From Pavlovales sp. CCMP2436 (taxonomy: Eukaryota > Haptophyta > Pavlovophyceae > Pavlovales), in the NCBI GenBank assembly GCA_026770615.1, contig MU631422.1, forward strand, positions 259,128 through 270,056: a DNA stretch of 10,929 nt, written 5' to 3'. The position numbers and the translations under genes are program-made. Each line of letters starts with the position of its first letter. The first letter of the stretch is position 1. This document shows positions 1-7,816 of this stretch, one piece after another. Under the pieces are notes generated by a model. It saw only the letters and a program-made list of their open reading frames with translations, did no database searches and had not been told where the DNA came from.

Positions 1-52
1 CCCATCCCCCATCCCATCCCCTCCTCCTGTGCACAACCCCTCCCCCTCGCAG

Positions 53-423
53 GACTTCCTGCTCTTCGCCAAGCTCGCACGTGCACGCGGTGTCATCGGC
101 TGCGACGGGTGGGACTGGCACAGGTACCTTATCATGGTTATTGATCTTTTTAGGAGTTCGTGCGGATGTTAAAGAACCAGCACAGGTTATTTATATTTCA
201 AGCACGTGCAGGTAGGACTGGCATCAGTTTTTTTTTTTTTTTTTATGGTGTAAGTATTATCATGGTTATTCATCTTTTTAGGATTTCGTGCGGGTGATAA
301 ATAACTACTGTTAAAAAGTGGTGTCCCTAGGCTGTTGCACCCCGCGTCGCCCCATATCTTATTTGAAATAATAACAATAGTAATAAATCATGATAATAAT
401 GATAACGACAGGTGGGACTGGCA

Positions 424-455
<32 letters not shown>

Positions 456-1477
456 GAGCTACCATCTTCTACGCCCCGTAGCCAGAGGGCTGTAAGTGAG
501 AGGGGGAGGGGGGATTTTACTGTATCTATAGGGGTACTAGGAGGGTATCTCACCGGGCGGGTGGCGGTCACGACTCCGCTGCGACTCTCATCCAGGTTTT
601 TTTTTTTTTTTAGGTCAACCAGATGTAGCGCAAAACTATGTGAATCATTTGACGGGAGTCGCGTGAGATGCACCAGCACTGTTGAAATCTTCCTCACTTC
701 TGCGCCCTTTTCCCCGAGCTGAAAGCCCCCCACCCCCCCAACTCACACGACCCCCCTTAAAAGAACTAATATAAAAGAGGGTGTCCCCAGGCCGTCGCAC
801 CCCGGCGTCGCCCCATATTTCTTTAAATAACTGCACTAGTTATAAACATGATAATAATCATAACGATAATAATTATTATAACTATACTAATGCTAAACAG
901 GTTCTGCGCCGCTGCGGGCGAGTTCATATGAGGGCTTTCAGATGGTTATTCCTCTCATTAGGAGTTTGTGCGAGTATTTAAAGAACTATTATAAAAGAAG
1001 GTGTCCCAGGTCATGATATTCACAGGACGATAATTATAACTATAATGACAATACCAATACGAATGCCAAACAGGTTCATATTAGGGCGCAGAGGGTGAGG
1101 AATTCGACCCTGAAAGCCCCCCCCCCCCCCTTCTCACACGACCCAGGTTCTGCGCCGCGGCGGGCGCGCTCCTCAAGACGCCCTTCATGCAGGACGACGC
1201 GGCCAATCAGTACGGCGCGGAGCAGCTCCTCGTCGCCCCGCCCGGCGGCCGCTCGCTGCGCTCAACCGCCGAGCTGATCTACGGCACCTCCCCGCTCGCA
1301 ACGGAGGCTGACCCGTTCTACGAGCTCGTGCAGGAGCAGATCACCACCGCGCTCTACGCCGACGTGGGTGACGAGCAGGCGGGGTACTCGGTCGTCTCGC
1401 TCGACAACGACCCGTCGCTCTTCGAGGACGTAGGCGGGCTCGAGGTGTGGCAGGACCTGCTCGCGGCCGTCTCATAG
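53..1477 (+). CDS. C-terminal part of an unrecognised protein (two exons)
   Basis: Two exons join in frame. Exon 53-123 follows a pyrimidine-rich tract ending in CAG and ends at CACAG|GTACC. Exon 1147-1477 follows a C-rich tract ending in ACCCAG and runs to TAG at 1475-1477. The split Arg codon (AG+G) restores one frame, giving about 134 residues: DFLLFAKLARARGVIG, then GWDWHRF, then an acidic tail with GGRSLRSTAELIYGTS and LFEDVGGLEVWQDLL. The 5' exons lie outside the window, so the protein is partial. Codons are strongly GC-biased in the third position, and the frame stays open where neighbouring frames break. I do not recognise the family. The Trp-rich GWDW motif and the GGRSLR/YGTS block look conserved rather than random. 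The exon structure is well supported; the function is unknown. Confidence 0.72.
124..1146 (+). other. 1,023-nt GT-AG intron made of degenerate repeats
   Basis: This intron separates the two exons of the first gene. It is AT-rich with C-rich patches, unlike the short GC-rich introns elsewhere in the window. It contains three poly-T tracts (228-244, 428-455, 597-611), each directly after a CAG or CAGG. A GGTTATT...TTAGGA-TTCGTGCG module occurs at about 135, 263 and 944. A GTGTCCC-AGGC-GT-GCACCCC module occurs at 321-357 and 781-818. A CATGATAATAAT module occurs near 389 and 847. A C-tract/CTCACACGACCC module occurs at 719-753 and 1110-1147. Copies of the exon edges lie at 407-428 and 899-920. 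No coding potential is convincing. Confidence 0.7.
321..818 (+). repeat. Direct repeat pair inside the intron (321-357 and 781-818)
   Basis: The 37-nt stretch at 321-357 and the 38-nt stretch at 781-818 share GTGTCCC, then a -TAGGC/-CAGGC step, then GCACCCC and CGTCGCCCCATAT, with a few substitutions and one indel. Both are followed by an AATAA-rich run and then by CATGATAATAAT plus an ACAGGT step. A third, shortened relative begins at about 1000 (GGTGTCCCAGG) and jumps directly to the TCATGAT part, as if its middle had been deleted. The period between full copies is about 460 nt. Confidence 0.7.
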
Positions 1478-2306
1478 CAGCCGAGGCGGCCGGGGGGGCG
1501 CCGTGCCTGCGTGGCCACGGCGCGGCCCTTGGGTGCTGCGCCTGTCTCGGGGGGTGCTGCGCTTGTCCGGAGTAGAAAAGGACTTTCTGGCGAGGGGAAT
1601 GCGAGGGCGCGTGAGACAATGGCGTGCGGGTGTCTATCGAACAGCTGCTGCGCACCGGCTGCCAGCTCTTCGCACGAATGTAGGAAGCAAAGCAGGGGCG
1701 TGCGCTGCTTGCTGCCCGCGCTAGCACTTCCACTCGCGGGCCGGGGTGGGGGTTCGGGGGGCGGCGGGACGGTGCTGCCGCGCGAAGCATGGAGCACGGA
1801 TCCCGACTGTGCTCGGATGCGCGGCCGCTGCGGGAGTGCAGCGTGATGCTCCCGCGATCGATGGGGGCCGAATATTTACTGCTGGCAGCCTGCCCCGAAC
1901 GCGCCGACGCTTGCCGCGCGTCGCAGCGAGAGCGATACGGTCATCATTATTAGTTAGTGAGTGAGTTAGTTATTAGCGGGCATCTGTCAAGCGCATCCTT
2001 ATGAAATGAATACGGCCTATAGGTTATTATCATTTATTAACGCTCAATCTCATGCCGGCACGTGCCCCGTCCCCGCTGACGAGTGGGCCCGGGTGTCATG
2101 ACACGAGGTGGGCTCCAACCGTCGAGCGAGGAGGGCTCTATTCGACAGCAGCTATAGACACTTAGCGCAAAGGGGCGAACAATGCCTTTGACTTCGTCGT
2201 CCCACCCACAACTATTTTCCCCAGCAGTGCGAAATCGCGCCATTAATTTCTATTCAGATTTCGACCCTGCTGATCAAGAGGCCGGCCGCGTCTGAAGTAT
2301 GAAGGG
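1478..2306. other. Intergenic spacer between convergent genes
   Basis: This spacer lies between the stop of the plus-strand first gene and the stop of the minus-strand Sel1-MYND gene, so it should hold both 3' ends. The first 470 nt stay GC-rich and contain several overlapping open frames, none with a recognisable domain or plausible start. From about 1935 the composition becomes AT-rich, with a GTTAGTGAGTGAGTTAGT run at 1953-1970 that is nearly repeated at 5699-5716. I see no RNA gene. Confidence 0.5.
2033..2038 (-). promoter_or_regulatory. Possible AATAAA polyadenylation signal
   Basis: TTTATT on the plus strand reads AATAAA on the minus strand, 268 nt beyond the TAG of the Sel1-MYND gene. 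A similar signal lies 260 nt beyond the proteasome stop codon (10134-10139), and both share TTTATTAACG on the plus strand. AATAAA is not obligatory in many protists, and the surrounding DNA is AT-rich, so this is weak. Confidence 0.2.
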
Positions 2307-3337
2307 CTAAGTGGCATCGGCCGGCACCGCGCCATGCTCGTCCGCGCCGCCGTTCGCGGCCGCCGCAGCCTCTTCCTCCCTGGCCGCGGCGAAGGTCTTG
2401 CAGCTTTGCTTGTGCACGGGCCACATGCGCCGGACGCACTCGGCACCACAGAACTTGGCGGTGAGGCACTTGGAGCACGTACTGAGCTTCCGCGTCTTGC
2501 CGCAGCCGACGCAGCACGCCTTGACGACGTCGGGTTCGTACGCGAACTCGCTGAGCAAAGCGAGCGCATTAAGACGGCTCTCATCGTCTCCTGTCTGCTG
2601 CACCACCTGCGCGAGGAATCGAGCGCCCTCTCCCCGCGCAGCAGGCAGCGCCCTTCCCGCAGCCGCCTCCCCGAGGAGGATCAGGCCCAGGTTGAGCAGG
2701 GATCGCACGTCGCCCTGCTCAGCTGCGAGGCGGAATAGGCGACATCCCTCGCCAATGTCCTCCGGCACGCCCCTGCCTTGTAAGTACAGCAGCGCAACAT
2801 TGCCCTGCGCATCAGCGTCGCCCTGATCGGCTGCGAGGCGGTAGAGGCGAGCAGCCTCGCCAATGTCCTGCGGCACGCCCCTGCCATGTTCGCAGGACAG
2901 CGCGCGGTTGAATCGGGCTTCAGGATCGCCCCGCTCGGCTGCTAGTCTGAAGAAGCGAGCGGCCTCGCGATAGTCCTGTAGATCGCCCTTCCCTTGTGCA
3001 TAGCAATTCCCGAGGCGGGACTGCCCCGACAAGTCGCCCTGCTCGGCCGCGCGGCGGAAGAGGCGAGTAGCCTCGTCGTCGTCCTGAGGCACCCCCCTAC
3101 CAAGTGAGTAGCAATGCCCGAGTTCGCTCTGCGCGGCCGCGTGCCCCTTGTTGGCCGCACGGCGGAAGCGCCGAGGCTAAAGTACGCTTCTAAATGGCCC
3201 TGGTCGGCGGCGCGTCGGAAGAGGTCAGCAGCCTTGTCTTCGTCCTGTGACACGTTCTAGCCAAGGTGGTATTCCACCCCGAGGCCGTACTGCGCGTCCG
3301 CCTCGCCCTGGTCGGCCTTTCGGCGGAGCACGTCCAT
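2307..3337 (-). pseudogene. Sel1-repeat/MYND zinc-finger protein, broken near the N terminus
   Basis: The C-terminal 261 codons (3092 down to TAG at 2307-2309) encode four to five Sel1-type repeats of about 36 residues (A-LYRLAADQGDADAQ-N, GRGVPQD pattern) and then a MYND finger, CVGC...CSKC...FCGAEC...WPVHKQSC. Sel1 repeats form helical scaffolds and MYND fingers bind proline-containing peptides, so an adaptor role is expected. Upstream homology continues to ATG at 3335-3337 (MDVLRRKADQGEADAQYGLG), but an in-frame TAG at 3259-3261 interrupts the first repeat at YHLG*NVSQDEDKA. A second lesion near 3175, within the next repeat, shifts the frame: AYFSLG is followed directly by RFRRAANKGH, with about 18 residues missing. 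The long downstream frame has no ATG before the MYND domain. TAG ends other genes here, so recoding is unlikely. A pseudogene, an allele-specific break or assembly errors are the options. Confidence 0.8.
2748..3337 (-). repeat. 108-bp tandem coding repeats (Sel1 units)
   Basis: The 36-residue Sel1 units are visible at DNA level. For example, CTCGCCAATGTCCT at 2748 recurs at 2856, exactly 108 nt away, followed in both cases by a one-base variant of GCGGCACGCCCCTGCC. Less similar units extend to the start codon at 3337. Such similarity favours slippage or unequal exchange, which would explain the truncated unit near 3175. Confidence 0.7.
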
Positions 3338-4625
3338 CGCACCTGGCAGCGACGAGGCGCGGCGGCACTCGGCCCGAGCTGTGCAAAGGCGAGCCGGGCC
3401 GCGGGGGGGGCGACGAAGCTCGAGAGGCAATTGCTTAAAAACCGGCGGGAGATGCAGCGACGGGCGATCAGCAGTGTCGAGAGTCGAGAGTGTCGACTGT
3501 CGTGTGTCTGACCTGATCAGCAGTGGGGACGGTATCCGTGTGCCCGGGGTGGATCCCTGGATTTAAGTGTTTGGTGCTTTCAACGCTAATTTCCAGTGCG
3601 AGCCTCCCGAGTCCCGGGGACGGACGTTAGCTAGAAACTTTACACACACTGCCCGAGCAGGTGCCGCCGGTTTTAACAGCAATGCCTCCGGAAATGCAAA
3701 AATGGCGCACGCAGGGGGGCTCGCAAGAGCAGCGGCTAGCCTGCCGGTTGAGCTGCGCGCCCAGCTCTCGGGCGGCCGAGCAGCTCAACGCGGCATGCAT
3801 TTTTTCGAACGGCAATGCGCATCTATTTTTGCTTGCATGTGTGTATCTATGTTGCCGTGCGTATGTATGTGCAGCCTCAGCAGTGGTGGGGATAGTACAT
3901 ATCCGTGTACTTTGAAATGGTCCCTAGACAACACGAGTGTTTCTCGACGACGGGGACAGTACATATCCGTGTACTTTGAAATGGCCCCTAGACAACACGA
4001 ATGTTTCTCGACGACGCTTGGGTCCGTTGGAGATCGGTATCAGGGCATGCACGCAATTCCAGATATTTACGCGCAGCGCTACGCGCGCACTTGCGTGCGC
4101 GCGTGCTCTGCCGCTCGCCAGTTGGCCCACCCCCTGGCACTCTGTCTCATTGCGTAGCATCGGCTGTTGGCGGGCGACGTCTGCGTCTACGAAGCTAGCG
4201 TCGATGGCCAGTAAACTTCTGTAGCGGTGTGCAATTGATAAAATTGAGTCCTGGGAAAATTCACAATCACGCAAATCTTTCGGCAAACAAATTAGATTAA
4301 TTTATTAGTTATATTATCCCGGTGAAGGCTAATAACTTAACGAATGCTGATGGCCTCCTGCGTGGTCGACCAAGGTGCAGGTAATACCGCTCGTCGAGTC
4401 GTCGACGGCAACTGGCCTCTCGGCGAGCGCTTCAGGCTTGAACGTCGAAGCGCCGGCCGCGGACGCATGGCCAGCATCCGTCCCCATATGCAGAAAAAAA
4501 GGATTTGTTCGGCAGTGAATTTATTAAGTAGTATCAGGCCAATGGGCAATATGTAGGAGGCCGCATCATCATCAATCTGATATATTCTTGGCTTTCCCTG
4601 TGCCGTGACTTTGGCGACTGAAACA
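3338..4625. other. Gene-poor spacer upstream of the Sel1-MYND gene
   Basis: This stretch lies 5' of the minus-strand Sel1-MYND gene and should contain its promoter, though no motif is clear. Several open frames exist, the longest at 3567-4157 plus and 4337-4708 minus. They run through tandem repeats or into the MITE-like element, have no recognisable domain and lack the GC3 bias of real genes here. Apart from the tandem duplication at 3888-4015, I see alternating purine-pyrimidine CG/TG-rich patches (about 4070-4110) and nothing else I can name. Confidence 0.45.
3888..4015 (+). repeat. Tandem duplication, two 64-bp units
   Basis: Unit 1 (3888-3951) and unit 2 (3952-4015) are adjacent and match at 61 of 64 positions; the three differences are all transitions. 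Both contain GTACATATCCGTGTACTTTG and end in GTTTCTCGACGAC. Sixty-four is not a multiple of three, which argues against the overlapping open frames being coding. Shorter relatives of the unit start lie at 3519-3542 and 6371-6388. Confidence 0.93.
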
Positions 4626-4794
4626 TACAGGGGATCGCGGGCAATAAGATACCGCCGTGTTAAGAAACTGAGCCTCTTTTTTGCATTGTTTGTATGTAAT
4701 TTAAGCAAATTTAAGCATTGTTTGTATGTAATTTGCTAAGAAACTCAGCCTCAGCCTCAAAAAGCGCCTTTCTTATTGTCCGCGATCCCCTGTA
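4626..4794. mobile_element. MITE-like element with 24-bp terminal inverted repeats
   Basis: TACAGGGGATCGCGGG at 4626 begins a 24-nt arm (4626-4649) whose reverse complement occurs at 4771-4794 with one mismatch. The whole element is 169 bp. If the outer TA on each side is the target duplication, the element proper is 4628-4792 with CAGGGG termini, as expected for a non-autonomous Tc1/mariner/pogo-type element; an 8-bp hAT-type target duplication is absent. The interior has direct repeats: GCATTGTTTGTATGTAATTT at 4683-4702 and 4715-4734, and TTAAGAAACTGAGCCTC (4660-4676) against CTAAGAAACTCAGCCTC (4736-4752). It encodes no transposase. The superfamily is inferred only from the TA and the termini. 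Confidence 0.78.
4683..4734 (+). repeat. 20-bp direct repeats inside the MITE-like element
   Basis: GCATTGTTTGTATGTAATTT occurs exactly twice, at 4683-4702 and 4715-4734. A 17-nt near-copy pair flanks them (4660-4676, 4736-4752), giving an A-B-B-A order of direct repeats between the inverted termini. Confidence 0.9.
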
Positions 4795-6489
4795 GCCTAT
4801 AAACTAGCAGGCGATTTAAATAGCCTCACGGTCCCACCCCTGGGCTGAAGGGTATTAGATCCTATCACAAAGTATGCGGTCGCACGGTATCGCGAGCTGA
4901 GACTTGAAATGCAACCTTAGGGTCTCAAGAGGCCAATAAAAAGCCTCGTTCCTTCGCTGAGCCCGCAATAACGAATTAACAAACTTAATATAACGTTGAA
5001 TTAGTGAAGTGACAAATCCTATGCGAGCGGATCCCGGGCCCAGTGCTGCCAATTGACAGCGCTCGACCCGACGACATCCAGATGTACGGCGCGCTGCTAC
5101 ACCGCGTCGCGTCGTCCAACTAATCGCAGTTGGCGACTTGCGAAAGGTACATTGCATATCATCTAAGCCCCAGTGACCTTTCTTTCCCCCAGATCGCGCA
5201 CCGTGGGCTGCGTTGCCGTGCAGCCACCTGTGTAACACACTGCTGCGAAAAAAAAAAGCGTCCAGATAACTTGAAGCACGAAAAGTTGCCTTTTCGACTT
5301 TGACGTGCTTCCGCAAGCGGCGGAAGAAGGTAGAACTGCGCCGGACACATCTGGAATGATGTGTTCATCGCTGGGTTCTGATCTAGGACTGAGCTCCACA
5401 GGCCCACAAGCTCCGCCTGAGGCGTGCAGGAGGCATCCGCGCGAGAAGATTCGAAATCCCTTTAATAACAATTTATAAGTGAATTTAGGAGATTTAACAA
5501 AGGTCGTACACTTTCTTAGTGTCAGCGTCTGATCGCGTCACTCTGTTGATTTTCAGCGTCACCTTGTGGTGATACCAAAACGCCGACAGAGCTCCGAAGC
5601 AGGCGAATTCGTTTCGAGTTTTGTTGAAGGTAGGTTCCATTGCGGTGTATCGCCCCACGCAGCGACGCAGTCCACATTGCGCCGCATGACAGTGTAGAGT
5701 AAGTGAGTGAGTTAGTAAGTCATCGATCCGATGAAAGCCGATGTACGGCATGCTACTACAACGTGTCGTCCAGCCTGCTCGCGGGACTTGGGGACCGCAT
5801 CCAGGTGCATCAAACGGGGGTCGCATCTCTCCCATATATTTATGATATTTAGGGATTCAAGCTGGCGTCTGACTGTTTTGAATGTTGTGCTGGTCTGAGC
5901 GCTGCGTCGCCCATTGCCTGCTGCGTGCCTTAGTCGGTTGCGCTGGCTTGGGCGCCTATATCACTCACTAACAGGCGGCGCATCGTGGGCTGCGTCGTCG
6001 TGTGGCTATTACCAGTCGAGCAGTCCAGCACTTGCTTCTAAGATAGACTTTTTGAAAAAAATCATTTTTCCTAGATTCTAGGTTCTAGGTTCTTGGTTGA
6101 AGGGGGGGTGGTCTAGGCAGGACGAAAGTAGATTGGGGGGGGGGGGCTCGGAGCCCGGAAGCGCCTGTACATGTCACATAGGCAAACAGCCTTAATTAGG
6201 CATCCTTTTCCTGTATGCCATTTAAAAAGGGCCAAAAAATTCGTCGCAAGCGAATGTGCCTCCGGCGGGGCGCCTGCGGCGAGCGGTGTTCAAACGATTA
6301 GTTACTTTTCTAGATTCTGAAGAACAAAATTGGGAGGTATCTTAAAAGCCAGCTGTCGAGCACCCACACTTGGGACGGTATCCGTGTGAGAGCAGTAGAT
6401 CCGCGACACCAATCAATTAGTGCGGAATCGCGCCTATACTTCGGAATTCGACAAAGGCCAGTATCTAGGACTAAAGATAGACGCAGATC
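4795..6489. other. Repeat-rich gene-poor spacer
   Basis: No open frame here carries a recognisable domain or consistent codon bias. The stretch is a mosaic of dispersed repeat fragments: GATGTACGGC blocks at 5081-5120 and 5740-5773, a CGTGGGCTGCGT block at 5196-5227 and 5978-6008, and a GATTCAAGCTG block at 5854-5954. There is also a TAGATTCTAGGTTCTAGGTTC microduplication near 6073 and a G-tract around 6135-6147. The right end should hold the 3' end of the minus-strand DnaJ gene, but I see no clear polyadenylation signal. Confidence 0.45.
5854..5954 (+). repeat. Dispersed repeat, copy 1 (copy 2 at 9872-9957)
   Basis: The copy begins GATTCAAGCTGGCGTCTGAC and continues through GTTGTGCTGGTCTGAGCG, CATTGCCTGCTGCG and CGCTGGCTTGGGC. 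The same order occurs at 9872-9957 with scattered substitutions. Copy 1 has about 17 extra nucleotides (GTGCCTTAGTCGGTTGC) between the last two blocks. A short relative of the first block lies near 10029-10060. Confidence 0.85.
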
Positions 6490-7602
6490 TCATCTGCTCA
6501 CGCTGAAGACGATGATCAAGTCCCCCCTGCGCCCCGCCCCCGTCCCCTGCGGTGCGGCCAGTGGCATGCCCTCGCCCCTGAGCACGTGCCTGCTGCCTTC
6601 GCGCACGCGCAGCCCCTTGGTGCTCACAAGGAGTTCGCGTCCGTCGAGGCAGGGGATTCGCAGCTTGACACCCTTCCTGTTCTTCGCCTGCGCTCGGGTG
6701 AGCACGCACCGCCACAAGAGGTTATCGCCCTCCCAGCTCAGCCAAGGGTGCGCGGCCAGCCTCAACACGAATCGCATGCCTTGCGCGACGCCGGGGGAGG
6801 CGGTGGCGGCCGTGCGCAGTAGCGTGCCAGGTCTTGTGCCCGGCGCGATATTGAATTCGACTACGGCCGACCTCCCCCCCCTGCTCACCTTGAGGGACTT
6901 GGAGCAGCCCGCGTACAGCTGCACCAGGGTGCACCGCACCTCGACTGGGCCTGCTGTAGCTGCGCCCTTCGTGCCCGCCGCGCTGCGCGTGGTGGCCGCG
7001 GGGGGCGCGCCGCGCCGAGCCCCAGCACCACCAAACTGCCCACCACCCCCCTGCCCGAAGAAGGCACTGAAGATCTCATCCAGCCCGCCCCCCGCCCCTT
7101 GTCCGAATGAGAAACGCACCCCGCCAAACGGGCTCGTGCCGCCCCCAAACGGGCTCGTGCCCCCGAATGACGATCCACCGCCCGCGCGCGCGTTCGAAAA
7201 GTCGGCGCCCGCTTCTTGAGCCTTGATCCCCTGCTCGCCGAACTGTGGGCAAGGGGCAGCGGGCAGTGGGCAGTGGTCAGCGGGCAGTGGGCGGGTTTTG
7301 TCCGGTCCGTGGGCAGCGGCAGTGTTCACCTGATCGTAGACACGCCTCTTCTCCGGGTCACCGAGCACCTCGTACGCGGTTGAAACCTCCTTGAACTTCT
7401 TCTCGTTTGCAAGTTTGGCATCGGCTTTCGGGTGACGATCGGGGTGATGCTTTAGGGCCATCCTGCGATACGCCCGCTTGACGTCCACATCAGAGGCCTC
7501 GCCCTTGCGCAGGCCGAGCGTGTCATACAGGCTCTTCGCGTGCGTGCCGCCGAGCGCGGCCAGGAACACGAGCACAACGAGCAGCCGCACGGTGCGAGAC
7601 AT
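6490..7602 (-). CDS. ER-type class B DnaJ (J-domain) co-chaperone, two exons
   Basis: Exons 7602-7330 and 7242-6490 join to 341 residues. Residues 1-22 form a signal peptide (MSRTV, then a Leu/Val core, then GGTHA), and the J domain follows at once (24-91) with HPD at 53-55. Next come a Gly/Phe region with GTSPFGG repeats (92-160) and two beta-sandwich client-binding domains (191-341) ending in [11 protein letters not shown]. There is no CxxCxGxG zinc centre, so this is a class B protein like DNAJB1/DNAJB11. J domains stimulate Hsp70 ATPase, and the signal peptide suggests an ER-lumen Hsp70 partner. There is no C-terminal KDEL. The start at 7602 is chosen because it places the signal peptide at the N terminus; upstream Met codons at 7629 and 7647 would add a non-signal extension. 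The gene is divergent from the Trp-repeat gene. Confidence 0.88.
   Translation of the reverse strand: MSRTVRLLVVLVFLAALGGTHAKSLYDTLGLRKGEASDVDVKRAYRRMALKHHPDRHPKADAKLANEKKFKEVSTAYEVLGDPEKRRVYDQVNTAAAHGPDKTRPLPADHCPLPAAPCPQFGEQGIKAQEAGADFSNARAGGGSSFGGTSPFGGGTSPFGGVRFSFGQGAGGGLDEIFSAFFGQGGGGQFGGAGARRGAPPAATTRSAAGTKGAATAGPVEVRCTLVQLYAGCSKSLKVSRGGRSAVVEFNIAPGTRPGTLLRTAATASPGVAQGMRFVLRLAAHPWLSWEGDNLLWRCVLTRAQAKNRKGVKLRIPCLDGRELLVSTKGLRVREGSRHVLRGEGMPLAAPQGTGAGRRGDLIIVFSVSR
7243..7329 (-). other. 87-nt intron in the DnaJ gene
   Basis: The frame stays open across this stretch, but it encodes an alien Pro-rich insert between YDQ and FGEQGIK, exactly where class B J proteins read continuously YDQ-GE-G. 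It begins CAG|GTGAAC and ends TGCCCACAG|TTC, a good GT-AG pair with a pyrimidine-rich 3' end. The length is divisible by three and there is no stop, so retention would add 29 residues. It is built partly of 21-nt repeats. Confidence 0.85.
7257..7292 (+). repeat. 21-nt tandem repeat inside the DnaJ intron
   Basis: CAGCGGGCAGTGGGC occurs exactly at 7257-7271 and again at 7278-7292, a 21-nt period. Related GGGCAG units continue on both sides (for example at 7311). Confidence 0.85.
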
Positions 7603-7815
7603 CGGACAGGTCACCACCGACGCCGCCATCGTTGAAAACAGAGGCATGGCGACCGCGGCGTTGGCGGAGACTGATGCGCTAGTGGCTTCAGTCCCCGCCG
7701 CGCTTGGTCTTGGGCTCAGCACCCCCGGATTACTTGGCTACCTCTACGCTGCGGCAGGGAGGCTGACGCGCTATTGGGTTCCCACAAGCTCGTGGGAGGC
7801 CGCGTGGGCGTCGTG
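7603..7815. promoter_or_regulatory. Probable bidirectional promoter region
   Basis: Only 213 bp separate the DnaJ start (7602, minus) from the first in-frame ATG of the Trp-repeat gene (7816, plus). Both 5' untranslated regions and both promoters must therefore fit here, unless the plus-strand gene has an upstream exon. No TATA box is visible. The inference rests on gene arrangement alone. Confidence 0.45.
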
Positions 7816-7816
7816 A
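7647..7816 (+). other. Possible upstream ORF or 5' exon ending in a TGATG overlap
   Basis: An ATG at 7647 opens a 56-codon frame ([20 protein letters not shown] start) that ends at TGA 7814-7816, sharing its A with the ATG at 7816-7818. It could be an upstream ORF controlling the Trp-repeat protein. Alternatively it could be a true 5' coding exon joined to the main frame by a splice I cannot fix; CCCACAAG near 7786 could be an acceptor. It has no recognisable domain. Confidence 0.35.

Noticed and set aside
390..733. Open frames at 359-733 minus and 390-722 plus
   Set aside because: They translate poly-T or poly-A tracts into Phe or Lys runs within an intron and have no coding bias.
1503..1964. 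Overlapping GC-rich frames downstream of the first gene
   Set aside because: All three frames are open by composition, with no start context, domain or conservation-like motif.
3229..3261. A 33-nt GTGGAA...CACAG stretch that would remove the TAG in the Sel1 gene if spliced
   Set aside because: It is too short for a typical spliceosomal intron and its removal would delete part of a conserved Sel1 repeat.
4070..4110. CG/TG-alternating patch suggestive of Z-DNA
   Set aside because: Short and common in GC-rich DNA; no further evidence of function.
3567..4157. 196-codon plus-strand frame
   Set aside because: It runs across the 64-bp tandem duplication, whose length is not a multiple of three, so the two units are read in different frames; no domain is visible.
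4337..4708. 123-codon minus-strand frame
   Set aside because: Its start lies inside the MITE-like element, its codons are not GC-biased like real genes here, and no domain is visible.
4855..5835. Several minus-strand frames of 80-153 codons (4855-5316, 5159-5471, 5494-5835)
   Set aside because: They overlap dispersed repeat blocks, contradict one another in frame and show no recognisable domain or codon bias.
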